From Pseudofrankia sp. DC12 (lineage in GTDB: Bacteria > Actinomycetota > Actinomycetes > Frankiales > Frankiaceae), in assembly GCF_000966285.1 (NCBI RefSeq), contig NZ_KQ031391.1:6819879-6883878 (forward strand): DNA of 64,000 nt, written 5' to 3'. The translations under genes and the position numbers were made by a program. Numbering within the stretch: position 1 is the stretch's first letter; every line of letters begins with the position of its first letter. The notes under the pieces were generated by a model that did no database searches, was not told the DNA's origin, and saw nothing but the letters and a program-made list of their open reading frames with translations. Positions 1-8,928 of this stretch are shown here, one piece after another.

Positions 1-2824
1 CGTCGGGGCCGCCGCGGGCGATGTCGAGCGGCGCGAAGGGCACCAGGGCGCGCGGTTCGCCGTGGGCGTGCCGGTCGAACAGCACGGCCCGGTTCGTCGT
101 GGTCCCGGCGGCGACCGTGCGATGGCCGGCGAGGGCGAACAGCTCGCTGCCGGGCACGCCGGCCGCCACCCAGGCGGCGAAATCGTCGCGGTGCCCGGGC
201 CCGAGGTCATCCAGCAGCCGCGACGGGCTGCGCCACCAGCCGAGCACATGCACCCGGACGGCCGGGCCGCGCCGGGCCGCCTGCCGCAGGTCGTCCAGCC
301 CGGTGCGGCGGCCCGAGCCGCTGGGCGCCTCCAGCGCTGCCCGGCCTGCGTCGGCGGCGAACAGCACGAGCAGCCGCAGCGGGAACGGCGCGCCGGGATG
401 CCCGGATGCGGCGCCGTGGCCGCCGTCCTCCTCCCGCCGGCCGACCTCGGCGGCGGTCTCGGTGACGACGCCGGCGAGGCCGGTCAGGCCGGTGACGGTC
501 ACGGCGGTGCCGGCCGCGTGCAGGGCGGCGGCCAGGTCGTCGACGGCGCCGCGCTCCGCCGGCCCGGCCGCGACCAGGTCGACCCGCAGCCCACCCGGCG
601 CGCACTGCGCCGCGACGCTGCGCACGGCGGCCTGCAGCACACCGACCGCCTCGCGGCGCAGCGGGCCGAGCACCGCCAGGTTGCGGCCCGGCTGCGCGGA
701 CAGCGTGACCCCGACCGCGGGCGGCGCCAGATCCAGCGGAGCGCCCACGAACGCCAGCGGGTCACCGCCGCCGGAACCGGGGCGCAGCTGGGCGAACGCC
801 GAGTTGGTGTCCAGCAGGGCCGGCGCGTGACCGACGAACACCCGCGGCGGGGTGGGATCGTCGACGGTCGCGGCGAGCGCCTTCGCCAGCCGCGGCCGCA
901 GCGTCGCCAGCGTCTCCGGGTCGGGGCGGGCGACCCGGATCAGCTCGTTGCCGGCCGGGTGGCCGTTGCGGCGGTTCACCACCGCCTGGCCGACGCCCGA
1001 CAGCGCGCCCGCTGCCTCGTTGTTCGTCGACAGCAGCACCCTGGACTCGCTGATCGAGGTGCGCAGCGCGACCCGCAGGGCGAACTGCCCGAAGATCGAG
1101 CCGCGTTTGCCGGCGGTCGCGTCGAGCGCGTCGATACCCGAGAGGGTCTGGCTGGCCAGCAGCAGGTGGATGCCGTACGCCCGGCCCTGGCGGGCGATCG
1201 CCTCCAGGTGCGCGACCGCCTCCCGGGCGACCGGGTCGAGCGGCGTGAGCATCACCTGGAACTCGTCGATGACCACCAGGATCCGGGGCCAGGCGCCCCG
1301 GCCGGAGCGGGTGCTCCCCCGGGCACCGCCGCCGGGGCCCGCCGGGCCGTCGACGCCGACGGCGGCCCGCAGGCCCCGCAGGTCCCGGGCGCCCGCGGCG
1401 CGCATCGCCACCGCCCGCCGGGACATCTCGGCGCGGACGTGACGCAGCACCGCCACGCCGAACTCGCGGTCGCTGTCCATCCCGACCGTGTCGGCGTGCG
1501 GCAGGAAGAAGCCGTCCCGCTCGCTCGGTCCGAACTGCGCGAACTCCAGGCCCTCCTTGAAGTCGAGCAGATGAAGGCGCAGCTGGTCAGGGCCGTAGCG
1601 GGCCGCGAGGCCGTAGATCATGGTGAGGAGCAGGGTGGACTTGCCGGCGCCGGCCTGCCCGCCGACGAGGGCGTGGACGGTGTCGTCGTCGAAGCCGAGC
1701 ACGCAGGGGCCGTCCGGACCGAATCCGACGGGGACCGCGATCCCGGCGGCCGAGTCGTCCTCCCACAGCCCGTCGGGCAGCAGCGCGCCGAGACCGGGAG
1801 CCGTCGCGGCGGCGGTGGTGGCGACCGCCGCGACGCCGGCCGCGACGGCGGCGACCAGCTCGGCCGGCGGCGGCCCGTCGAGCACGGCGTGCAGGCCGGG
1901 GGCCAGCGAACAGCTCCAGCTCGCGCCGTCCGGCCCGTCGGCGCTCAGCGCGACCTCGTTCGGCAGCGGGCCGGCGGGCGCCCGCCCGGTCGCCGGCGCG
2001 TCGGGGGTCTCCGGCTCCGTGACCGCGAGGACGTGCACTCCGCAGCTCGGGCCCTGCCCGGCGAGGCCGAGCAGCGCGCGGGCCGACTCGTCGGGCAGTG
2101 ACGGCCAGGCCAGCAGCACCAGCAGCCGCCACGGCTCCGACCGCGGCAGGCCCGCGTCCTCCCGCTCACGCAGGTTTGCGAACGAGCCGCCGAGCCGGTC
2201 GACGGTGATCCGCCCGACGTGGCCGGACAGCTCCGTCACCGCTGTCTCCAGCGCGGTCCGGGCGGTCAGCGTCGGGCCGATGACCCGGGCGGCGCGCAGC
2301 GGCGCGAACCCCGCGAGGCCGGCGCCCAGCTCGGACGGGTCGTAGACCGTCAGCTCGACCCGGCCGGGCGGCACGGTCGCCAGCACCCGGGTCAGCAGGC
2401 CGCGGACCAGGTCGACGGCCTCACTGCGCCGGGGGCGTGGGGCGGTGACCCGCAGGTTGCCGCCGTCGAGCAGCGGGAGCGCCAACGGCACGGCGCGCCC
2501 GCCGCCGGGGACCAGCACCCGGCCCACCCGCCACAGCCCGGGCCGGAACCCCCCGCCGGCGGTCAGCCCGGGCGCCGTGGCGACGGCCGACCAGGCGGCC
2601 GCGCTCCAGCCCGCGCCAGCGAGGCCGGGTGCCTGGCCGTAGACAAGCTCGGTGGCCTCGTCGAAGGCTGGCGCGAGGCCGGTGGCCGCGCCGGCGCCGT
2701 TCTGTGCCGGTGCCCCGGCGAGCCGCTCGGCCTGCGCGTCCAGCCGGTCCGCGACCGCGAGCGCCGCGGCGAGGGAAGACTGGACCGCCGTCGCGAGCGC
2801 GCGTGCCCGCCGGCTGCCCGACAC
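1..2824 (-). CDS. FtsK/SpoIIIE-type ATPase (3' end outside window)
   Basis: At least 941 codons are in the window; the C-terminal end is cut off by the left edge. GTG start at 2824-2822 with GGGGAGG six bases upstream. A Walker A (GGQAGAGKST) lies near residue 390 and a Walker B (ILVVIDEF) near residue 520, followed by an LLASQTLSG stretch typical of FtsK/SpoIIIE motor domains. The remaining part resembles a second, degenerate ATPase domain. No membrane segment is visible, so it is neither classical FtsK nor an intact EccC. Known role of the family: ATP-driven DNA or protein translocation. The substrate here is unknown. The long open frame on the opposite strand is a composition shadow. Confidence 0.85.
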   Translation of the reverse strand, partial: MSGSRRARALATAVQSSLAAALAVADRLDAQAERLAGAPAQNGAGAATGLAPAFDEATELVYGQAPGLAGAGWSAAAWSAVATAPGLTAGGGFRPGLWRVGRVLVPGGGRAVPLALPLLDGGNLRVTAPRPRRSEAVDLVRGLLTRVLATVPPGRVELTVYDPSELGAGLAGFAPLRAARVIGPTLTARTALETAVTELSGHVGRITVDRLGGSFANLREREDAGLPRSEPWRLLVLLAWPSLPDESARALLGLAGQGPSCGVHVLAVTEPETPDAPATGRAPAGPLPNEVALSADGPDGASWSCSLAPGLHAVLDGPPPAELVAAVAAGVAAVATTAAATAPGLGALLPDGLWEDDSAAGIAVPVGFGPDGPCVLGFDDDTVHALVGGQAGAGKSTLLLTMIYGLAARYGPDQLRLHLLDFKEGLEFAQFGPSERDGFFLPHADTVGMDSDREFGVAVLRHVRAEMSRRAVAMRAAGARDLRGLRAAVGVDGPAGPGGGARGSTRSGRGAWPRILVVIDEFQVMLTPLDPVAREAVAHLEAIARQGRAYGIHLLLASQTLSGIDALDATAGKRGSIFGQFALRVALRTSISESRVLLSTNNEAAGALSGVGQAVVNRRNGHPAGNELIRVARPDPETLATLRPRLAKALAATVDDPTPPRVFVGHAPALLDTNSAFAQLRPGSGGGDPLAFVGAPLDLAPPAVGVTLSAQPGRNLAVLGPLRREAVGVLQAAVRSVAAQCAPGGLRVDLVAAGPAERGAVDDLAAALHAAGTAVTVTGLTGLAGVVTETAAEVGRREEDGGHGAASGHPGAPFPLRLLVLFAADAGRAALEAPSGSGRRTGLDDLRQAARRGPAVRVHVLGWWRSPSRLLDDLGPGHRDDFAAWVAAGVPGSELFALAGHRTVAAGTTTNRAVLFDRHAHGEPRALVPFAPLDIARGGPD

Positions 2825-3384
2825 CGCGAACCTCCCCGTTTCCCAGTCCGATGGCGCGCCGGCGCCGGCCGCGCCGGCCGCCGGCCGCCGGCCCCCCGGG
2901 CGGCCCCCAACGTCAACACTCCACGCTAGCCAGAAAGTTAGACCTCCAGGCGCCTTTCCCCGACTGGGGGTGTCTATCCCCCAGTCGGGACGACGCCGGA
3001 CATGCGGAGGTTGTCCTGGGTCCGGTGCCCGCGCTCCATGCCGCGGCCCCTTGCGCCGCGGCCGGCGGGTCCCGGGGCCGCCCGCTCGGCTGCCGTCCTC
3101 GGCCCCACCGTCCTCGGCCCCACCGTGGTCGGGCGCCGCCCGAGGAGATGGCGCTGTGTCGAGACCGTACCGGACTGCGCCGGGCGGTGACCGTCTGGCC
3201 GGCCGGGTACCGATGTGTCCCGGCGTACGCCCTGGCCGGCCCGGCGGCGGGCCCTCGCCCGCGGCCTGGCCGAGACCGAGACCACGGCCGCCGCGCCCAC
3301 CCCGGGGCCGGAGGCACCGGGTGCAACCGGCCAGTATGGAATGAAGCGGGTGGCCGGCGTCGGGCCGGGCGGAGGAGGGTGAGC
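2825..3384. promoter_or_regulatory. Divergent intergenic region with a perfect 12-bp inverted repeat
   Basis: This 560-bp gap separates the minus-strand FtsK-like gene from the plus-strand HAD gene and holds no convincing gene. Arms at 2959-2970 and 2978-2989 (CCCGACTGGGGG and its complement) are separated by a 7-nt loop. The hairpin sits about 135 bp upstream of the FtsK-like start and could be an operator or an RNA hairpin. Two tandem copies of GTCCTCGGCCCCACC lie near 3095-3125. Confidence 0.5.
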
Positions 3385-3903
3385 GTGGACGAGGCGGGCC
3401 AGGTGGTCGACGCCGCGGCGGTGGCGCCGCGGCCGCTGGCGGTGATCGACGTGGACGGCGTGGTCGCGGACGTCCGGCACCGGCTCGGGTTCCTGCGCCA
3501 GCGGCCCGGCGACTGGGACGCGTTCTTCGCCGCGGCGACGGCGGACCCGCCGCTGCCGCAGGGCGTCGACCTGGTGCTGGGGCTCGCCGCCGAGCACGAC
3601 GTGGTGTGGCTGACCGGGCGGCCCGAGCGGTCCCGGGCCGACACCGAGGAGTGGCTGCTGGCCCAGGGCCTGCCCGTCGGGACGCTGCGGATGCGGCCCG
3701 ACGACGACCGCCGCTCGGCCCGGGTCTTCAAGCGCGCCGAGCTGCGCCGGCTCGGCCGGACCCGGAGGGTCGCCGTGGTCGTCGACGACGACCCGGCCGT
3801 GGTCACGCTGCTGCAGGACGACGGCTGGCCCGTCGTGCACGCCGACTGGCTGCCCTACGAGAACACCCTGCGCAACGCCCAGGAGGTCGAGGGCCGCACC
3901 TGA
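3385..3903 (+). CDS. HAD-like phosphatase, polynucleotide-kinase-phosphatase type
   Basis: 172 aa. HAD motif I is VIDVDGVVAD near residue 20-29 (nucleophile D22, acid D24). Motif II is the threonine in WLTGRPE, and a VVVDDDP motif near the C-terminus fits the magnesium-binding acids. This layout resembles the small HAD domains that remove phosphate from nucleic-acid ends or nucleotides. The substrate cannot be read from sequence. GTG at 3385 has GGAGGAG seven bases upstream; GTG at 3379 is in frame but too close to that site. No obvious operon partner. Confidence 0.7.
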   Translation: MDEAGQVVDAAAVAPRPLAVIDVDGVVADVRHRLGFLRQRPGDWDAFFAAATADPPLPQGVDLVLGLAAEHDVVWLTGRPERSRADTEEWLLAQGLPVGTLRMRPDDDRRSARVFKRAELRRLGRTRRVAVVVDDDPAVVTLLQDDGWPVVHADWLPYENTLRNAQEVEGRT

Positions 3904-3925
3904 GACCGCCGCGGGCGCCGGCGGG

Positions 3926-4671
3926 CTACTTGCTGGTGCTGCGGCGGTAGGTGCGGACGGCCAGCGGGCCGAAGACGGTGATGATGCCGACGCTCCAGGC
4001 GACCGACGAGAGCAGGGGGGTCGCCACCGGGCCGCCCTGGAACAGCGCCCGCGACGCGTCGATGGTCACCGACACCGGCTGGTGCTTGGCGAAGGCCTGC
4101 GGCCAGCCGGGCATCGTGCCGACCGGCGCGAAACCGGAGCTGGCGAAGACCAGCGGGAAGACCCAGATGATCCCGCCCGACTGGGCCGCCTCGGGGCTGC
4201 TCACCGCCATCCCGATGGTCGCCGGGATCCATGCGTACGAGAACAGCAGCAGCACCGCGAAGCCGCCGACGACACCGGCGGCCGTCGTGTGGTGGAACCG
4301 GAACCCGGCCGCGAGCCCTACTGCGAGCATCAGCAGCAGGACGAACGTGTTGCGGACCAGGTCCGACAGGGTCCGGCCGGCCAGCAGCGCCGACCGGGAC
4401 ATGGGCAGCGAACGAAACCGGTCGAGCAGGCCGTTCTGCTTGTCCGTGGCGAGCCCGATGCCGGTCAGCATCGCGCCGAAGACGACGGTCTGCGCAGGAT
4501 GCGGACCGCCGTCGTCTTTCCCGCGCCGTTGGGACCCAGCAGACCGTGCACGGTGCCCCTGTCCACCGTCAGGTCGAGCCCGGCCAGGGCCTGGTTGGGC
4601 CCGTAGCTCTTGTGGACCCCCTCCATCAGGACAGCGTCGTCGGAGAGGGCGGGCGGATGGCTGTCGCTCAC
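3926..4671 (-). pseudogene. drrA-drrB ABC exporter remnant, internal deletion
   Basis: The 5' part (from GTG 4671) reads as the first about 60 residues of a daunorubicin-resistance-type ABC ATPase, up to and just past the Walker A ([16 protein letters not shown]). Near 4485-4500 the reading switches, in another frame, to the last about 190 residues of an ABC-2 permease. That part starts at [18 protein letters not shown] and keeps its hydrophobic segments and the RSLPMSRSALLAGR loop. The missing middle would hold the ATPase signature, Walker B and the permease N-terminus. I infer one deletion joining drrA to drrB out of frame. No functional transporter can be made from it. Confidence 0.85.
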
Positions 4672-4813
4672 GCGCGCATCGTAATGGGCGGATGCGACAT
4701 CTCGGGTCGCGTGAACGTCCATCCGACGCAACCGGTGACACCGGGCTACGGGCCTCCGGCGCCGTCCGCGCCAGGCCTCCAGGTCACGGCCCGCGGGCCG
4801 GCGACGCCGGGCC

Positions 4814-5353
4814 TCAGGCCGAGTCGCGCCGCGCGCGGCGGCCGGCGAGCTCGTCGCCGGGATGGGTCGCCAGCGGCTGGCCGAGCCGCTCCGACGGCAG
4901 CGAGGCCAGCTGGCCACGCATGTCCTGCACCGCCCGGCCGACCGCGATCGCGAAAACGCCCTGGCCACCGCGGACCAGGTCGATCACCTGGTCGTCGGAG
5001 GTGCACTCGTAGACGGTCGACCCGTCGCTGATCAGCGTCAGCTCGGCGAGGTCGTCGACACCGCGGGAGCGGACGTGGTCGGCGGCGGACCGGATGTTCT
5101 GCAGCGAGACGCCCGCCTCCAGCAGCTTGCGTACGACCCGCAGGACCAGGATGTCCCGGAACGAGTAGAGCCGCTGGCTGCCGGACCCGGTCGCGCCGCG
5201 CACGCTCGGCACGACGAGCCCGGTACGGGCCCAGTAGTCCAGCTGCCGGTAGGTGATGCCGGCTGCTGCGCACGCCGTCGGGCCGCGGTAGCCGACGTCG
5301 TCACCGGGCGGCCCGGGCAGCTCGTCCGGGAAGAGCTCACCCTGCTCGATCAT
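4814..5353 (-). CDS. MerR-family transcriptional regulator (Rv1830-like)
   Basis: 179 aa. A winged-helix MerR DNA-binding domain occupies residues about 20-90, with [18 protein letters not shown] and [14 protein letters not shown]. It is followed by a short effector-type region ending in a basic tail. The sequence closely follows mycobacterial Rv1830-type regulators, which sit next to the bifunctional-nuclease gene, as here. ATG at 5353 was chosen; an in-frame GTG eight codons upstream is possible. The target is unknown; autoregulation of this cluster is only a guess. It is separated from the next upstream gene by 679 bp, so it probably has its own promoter. Confidence 0.85.
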   Translation of the reverse strand: MIEQGELFPDELPGPPGDDVGYRGPTACAAAGITYRQLDYWARTGLVVPSVRGATGSGSQRLYSFRDILVLRVVRKLLEAGVSLQNIRSAADHVRSRGVDDLAELTLISDGSTVYECTSDDQVIDLVRGGQGVFAIAVGRAVQDMRGQLASLPSERLGQPLATHPGDELAGRRARRDSA

Positions 5354-6032
5354 CGCCGTCTCGTTCCCGGTCGCCACGCCGCCCCCGACTCTCCACCGCA
5401 CCCGTCCCCGCACCGCGACGACTGCCAGCGGCCTCGCGGCGAGAGAGACCCTCGCCGCGCCGAAGGCGGGACCAGCCGCACCGTCGGACCTCCCGTCGCC
5501 GCCAGCCCGCAGGCGGACCTTGGCCTTCGCGACACGCCCACGCGGGCGCGCCACCCCTGCTGGCCGGGCCTCCCCCGCGTGGCGCGGCCACTCCGGCCGA
5601 CGGCCGGCCCCCAAGCCGGGCATTGCGGCGCCGGGCCCGATGCGGACCCCTCGACCGTAGGAGCGCCGCTCCGTGGCTTCAACGATCCAGTTCGGCGTGT
5701 CTCCCGTCCAGCCGACAGAACTCCTCTACCGGCTGGACGAACCCAAATCGCCCCTCAAGCACGCCCAAACAACTGCAATCCGCCCACGACGTACACAGCA
5801 GCGGCGTCTAGGATCGAAGCCTGCGTGGAGCTGGCTACCGACACGACTACCTGTCTGCCCAACCTGCTGCCGACAGCGCACCGGCCACCCAGCCGTCAAG
5901 CTGATTTCAGCGTACGCCAGCCATCTCGCACAGAAGGGCACAATGCCAACCGGTCCCACCGCCTGACGAAGACGGGGACCGTGGCACACCAAGGCTGAAA
6001 GCGGCCGGCCGCCCGGGCTGGGTGACCGGCCG
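5354..6032. other. Long intergenic region, no gene seen
   Basis: About 680 bp between the two minus-strand genes. Its middle (about 5690-5990) is less GC-rich than the flanks. Short open frames here have no coding character. It should contain the promoter of the downstream MerR gene; I cannot point to a convincing -35/-10 pair. Confidence 0.4.
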
Positions 6033-6518
6033 TCACGAACCCGGGGTGTTGAAATCCTCCGGAGAGATCGTGTCGAGGAACTCGCGGAACTTCTCGAGCT
6101 CGTTCTCCTGCTCCTGTTCCTGCTCTTCGGGCACGGTGATCCCGGCCTCGGCGAGTACCGCCTCGACGCCGTAGACCGGGGCGCCCATCCGCATCGCCAG
6201 CGCGATCGCGTCCGACGGACGGGCCGAGACCTCGACGCCGTTGGCGAACCGGAGCGTGGCGAAGAACACGCCGTCCTGCAGGTCGGTGATCGTGACCTGG
6301 GCGAGCTCGGTCTGCAGGGCCCGCAGCACGTCCCGCATGAGGTCGTGGGTCATCGGGCGGGCCGTGGTGATGCCCTCCTGCGCGAACGCGATCGCCGTGG
6401 CCTCGACCGCGCCGATCCAGATGGGCAGGTAACGCTCGCCGCCGACCTCCTTGAGCAGGACGATCGGCTGCTTCGAGGGAAGCTCGACTCGCACTCCGAC
6501 GATGTCCAGCCGATGCAC
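6033..6518 (-). CDS. Bifunctional nuclease domain (DUF151) protein
   Basis: 161 aa. The start, GTG 6518, is preceded by GAGGAGG, which excludes the longer upstream extension. The whole protein is one BFN domain: VRVELPSKQPIVLLKEVG at the N-terminus, LPIWIGAVEATAIA near residue 35, and ARPSDAIALAMRMGAPVY near residue 115. These are the hallmark segments of the family, and the length matches mycobacterial Rv1829. The tail is glutamate-rich (EEQEQEQENELEKF). Family members have been reported to have RNase/DNase activity, but the role in this cluster is not established. It sits between two MerR regulators, a conserved arrangement in actinobacteria. Confidence 0.85.
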   Translation of the reverse strand: MHRLDIVGVRVELPSKQPIVLLKEVGGERYLPIWIGAVEATAIAFAQEGITTARPMTHDLMRDVLRALQTELAQVTITDLQDGVFFATLRFANGVEVSARPSDAIALAMRMGAPVYGVEAVLAEAGITVPEEQEQEQENELEKFREFLDTISPEDFNTPGS

Positions 6519-6706
6519 CGATCTACCTCCTCGCGCGGATGCCCGGGGAGCCACCCCCGCCCACACCCACATCAACCCGGACGGCCACCCCAACGCCGGG
6601 CCTGCCTCGCCTGCTTAGGGAGGCGGCCCCGAACCGCCGGTACCGGAGACGGCCCAGAACCTCGGCTGGTTCCCATCCGGGCAACGGCCCCGGCTGGTCT
6701 GGACCC

Positions 6707-6804
6707 GGGACGCCCCCGGACCCCCGGCAGTTCCCGATCCGGGGGACGGCCCCCGGACCCCCGGCAGTTCCCGATCCGGGGGACGGCCCCCGGACCCCCG
6801 GCGT
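6707..6804. repeat. 37-bp GC-rich tandem repeat, about 2.6 copies
   Basis: The phrase CAGTTCCCGATCC recurs exactly 37 bp apart (6728 and 6765), and the flanking GGACCCCCGG and GGGGGACGG phrases repeat with it. A degenerate copy may start near 6670. It lies in the 464-bp gap between the MerR and BFN genes, which otherwise contains no gene. The units can fold on themselves (CCGGGGG/CCCCCGG). Confidence 0.8.
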
Positions 6805-6982
6805 GTGGGACCAAAACCCCACTCTGGAGACAGTATCTCCGCCGCGACCCGCCCGTCAGCGCGCCCGCCAGTTCGGCCAGCCAAGCACACCCCGGACAGC
6901 GCGGCCCACGCGGGGCCGGGTCGCCCCTGACCGGCCGGGCGACCCGATCCAGGTCAGGCCAGCGCAGGGCGGGCGCCAACCG

Positions 6983-7834
6983 TCAGCGCGGCCCCGAGCC
7001 CAGCCGGGCCCGCAGCAGCGCCGCGTGCAGCCGGACCAGCAGCAGCGCGAGCTCGTCAACGGAGTCGCGCGGCAGGTCGTCGTCGCCCGCGGCGGCGCCG
7101 GCGCTGCGCGGGGCTCGCAACGGCGCGACCGCGGCCTCGATCAGGCCCGCCTCCCGGTCGGCCGCGGCCCGGGCGGCCCGCAGATGGCGTGCCTGGACGC
7201 CATGCGCGGCCAGCAGGCCGACCGTCCGGGCCACGACGAGCGCGTCGGCGTCGTAGTAGCCACCGCCGGACACCGCGCGCAGCAGACCGTGGTGCTCGAG
7301 CTCGGCGAGCGCCACCTCGTCCAGGCCGCTCGCGGCGAGCAGCTCCCGGCGCGACATCCGGACCCGCTCGGCCCCGAGCAGCACGTCCAGCCCGGTGGCC
7401 GGCGGGGTGGCGGGCACCGCGCGCGGCCCGGCTGGAGCGGCCGGCGGGGCCTCACCCCGGTCCATCGCCGCCAGCTCGTCCTTGATCACCCGAAGCGGCA
7501 GGTAACGCTCCCGCTGGGCGTGCAGGACGTAGCCGAGCCGGGCCACGTCGCCAGCCGAGTACTTGCGGTAGTTCGCGCTGGTCCTGGCCGGCTCGACGAG
7601 GCCCTCGGCCTCCAGGTAACGGATCTTGGACAGTGTGATGTCCGGGTAGTCCACCCGAAGCCGGTCGAGCACCTCGCCGATGTTCAGGACCTTGGCGGCC
7701 ATCCGCGCGTCCGACTCGGCGTCCGGAATCGGGCGCGCGCCGGCCCGCCCGGGCCGGCCCGGGCGCTGCGGGCCGCCGCCGGGCCCGAGCGCCGGTGCCG
7801 CGGCGGCCGCGGCGGCGGACAGCCGGGAACTCAC
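6983..7834 (-). CDS. MerR-family transcriptional regulator (Rv1828-like)
   Basis: 283 aa from GTG 7834. A proline/alanine-rich N-terminal extension of about 45 residues precedes the HTH: LNIGEVLDRLRVDYPDITL, then KIRYLEAEGLVEPARTSANY. The C-terminal half (from about residue 150) resembles the effector-like domain of Rv1828, with LSRRELL-type and HGVQARHLRA segments. ATG at MAAKVLNIG is an alternative, shorter start. It follows the FHA gene by 16 bp, so the two are probably co-transcribed. In mycobacteria the same FHA-MerR-BFN-MerR order is kept, which supports the call. DNA target not visible. Confidence 0.85.
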   Translation of the reverse strand: MSSRLSAAAAAAAPALGPGGGPQRPGRPGRAGARPIPDAESDARMAAKVLNIGEVLDRLRVDYPDITLSKIRYLEAEGLVEPARTSANYRKYSAGDVARLGYVLHAQRERYLPLRVIKDELAAMDRGEAPPAAPAGPRAVPATPPATGLDVLLGAERVRMSRRELLAASGLDEVALAELEHHGLLRAVSGGGYYDADALVVARTVGLLAAHGVQARHLRAARAAADREAGLIEAAVAPLRAPRSAGAAAGDDDLPRDSVDELALLLVRLHAALLRARLGSGPR

Positions 7835-7850
7835 CGCTGGCCCCCTCGCC

Positions 7851-8513
7851 TCACAACGGACCTCCCCCCGGGTAGGGGGACCCCGTCAGGAACACCAGCC
7901 GGAACTTGCCGATCTGCACCTCGTCTCCGCTGGAGAGATCGGCGGCGTCGATGCGCTCCCGGTTCAGGTAGGTGCCGTTCAGGCTGCCGACGTCGCGCAC
8001 CGTGAAGCCCTTGGTGTAGGGCGACCGCAGGAACTCCGCGTGCCGACGGGAGACGGTCACGTCGTCGAGGAAGATATCGCTCTCCGGGTGCCGGCCGGCC
8101 GTGGTCAGGTCCGCGTCGAGAAGGAACCGGCTGCCCGCGTTCGGGCCTCGCTTGACCACGAGCAGCGCCGAGCCGGGAGGTAGCGCGTCGACGGCCGCGA
8201 CCGCCTCCCGCTCGCCCGCGTCCTCAGCCTGGTCCGGGTCAAGGCGGTGCAGCGCCGCGGTCGCCAGGTTCAGGGTCGACGTCTGTGGCTCCACGGGCCG
8301 CTCGGGCGCGACCGGCTCGCCGGGGCGTACCAGAGGGGACCCGCACCGCGCGCAGTACAGCGCGTCGGGTGGGTTGTGCTGTCCGCACCTGGTGCAGAAC
8401 ACGGTCGCGTCCGCCTCCTGCCGGCGCCCGCGGGCGCGGGCCACCGGCCGCTCGTGCCACCGGCGCGGTGGCGAGAACGTTGTCTTCCCAATCCGAGGGG
8501 GTCGCCGAGCCAT
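7851..8513 (-). CDS. FHA-domain protein with N-terminal zinc ribbon (GarA/OdhI-like)
   Basis: About 220 aa if ATG 8513 is used; GTG at 8402, just before the first cysteine, is a shorter alternative. A zinc ribbon (FCTRCGQHNP, then YCARCGSPL) comes first, then a linker with QTSTLNLAT. The FHA domain follows with GRHPESDIFLDDVTVSRRHA and DVGSLNGTYLNRERI, which hold the phosphothreonine-binding Arg, Ser and Asn. GarA/OdhI proteins bind 2-oxoglutarate dehydrogenase and are switched by threonine phosphorylation in an N-terminal TT motif. The TST linker occupies the equivalent place, but whether it is phosphorylated is inference. The zinc ribbon is not part of mycobacterial GarA. Confidence 0.85.
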   Translation of the reverse strand: MARRPPRIGKTTFSPPRRWHERPVARARGRRQEADATVFCTRCGQHNPPDALYCARCGSPLVRPGEPVAPERPVEPQTSTLNLATAALHRLDPDQAEDAGEREAVAAVDALPPGSALLVVKRGPNAGSRFLLDADLTTAGRHPESDIFLDDVTVSRRHAEFLRSPYTKGFTVRDVGSLNGTYLNRERIDAADLSSGDEVQIGKFRLVFLTGSPYPGGGPL

Positions 8514-8928
8514 GCCGCCCACCCCCCACACAGGTCGCTGGGCACGGGCGCCGGGCCAGCCCCGCCGCCGCGCGGTGTCCACACCGCACGGCCAGGTAAC
8601 CGGAGAGCGCCGCACCGCCTACTGATGCACACCGAGGCTAGTGCATCAGGGGCAGGCTCGTGAAAAGGGTGCGACAACAGATCTCGGCGTGGCGCCGAGA
8701 TCTTCCCCTCTCGGGCGGCGACGGAGCGACCCGTACCACCAGGTGAGATCACGCAGTGTGATCAACTGTGGGCGTGCCGGACCACGCCAGGCCCCCGGGC
8801 CTCTCCTCGGCGCGTCCGCGGTCGATCAGCCTGCGCCCAAATGTCGCGTATCCGACATCGGGTCGGCCGGGTCACACTCGTACGGCCGACCACGCCGGGC
8901 GGCTGGGCCTGGGCGCCCGGCCGGGCGC
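8514..8928. promoter_or_regulatory. Intergenic region with two inverted repeats
   Basis: No gene is seen in these 415 bp between gcvH (3' end) and the FHA gene (5' end), both on the minus strand. Two palindromic sites stand out. One has 9-bp arms at 8622-8630 and 8641-8649 (CTGATGCAC/GTGCATCAG). The other has 6-bp arms at 8747-8752 and 8758-8763 (GATCAC/GTGATC). Both lie upstream of the FHA start and are candidate operators or, for the first, a small terminator. Confidence 0.5.

Noticed and set aside
62..2101. 679-codon plus-strand open frame
   Set aside because: Arg/Gly/Ala/Gln-rich shadow of the FtsK-like gene on the other strand, which carries Walker motifs and the right codon bias.
6707..6804. 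Possible CRISPR array
   Set aside because: Repeat units are directly adjacent with no spacers, and no cas genes are nearby.
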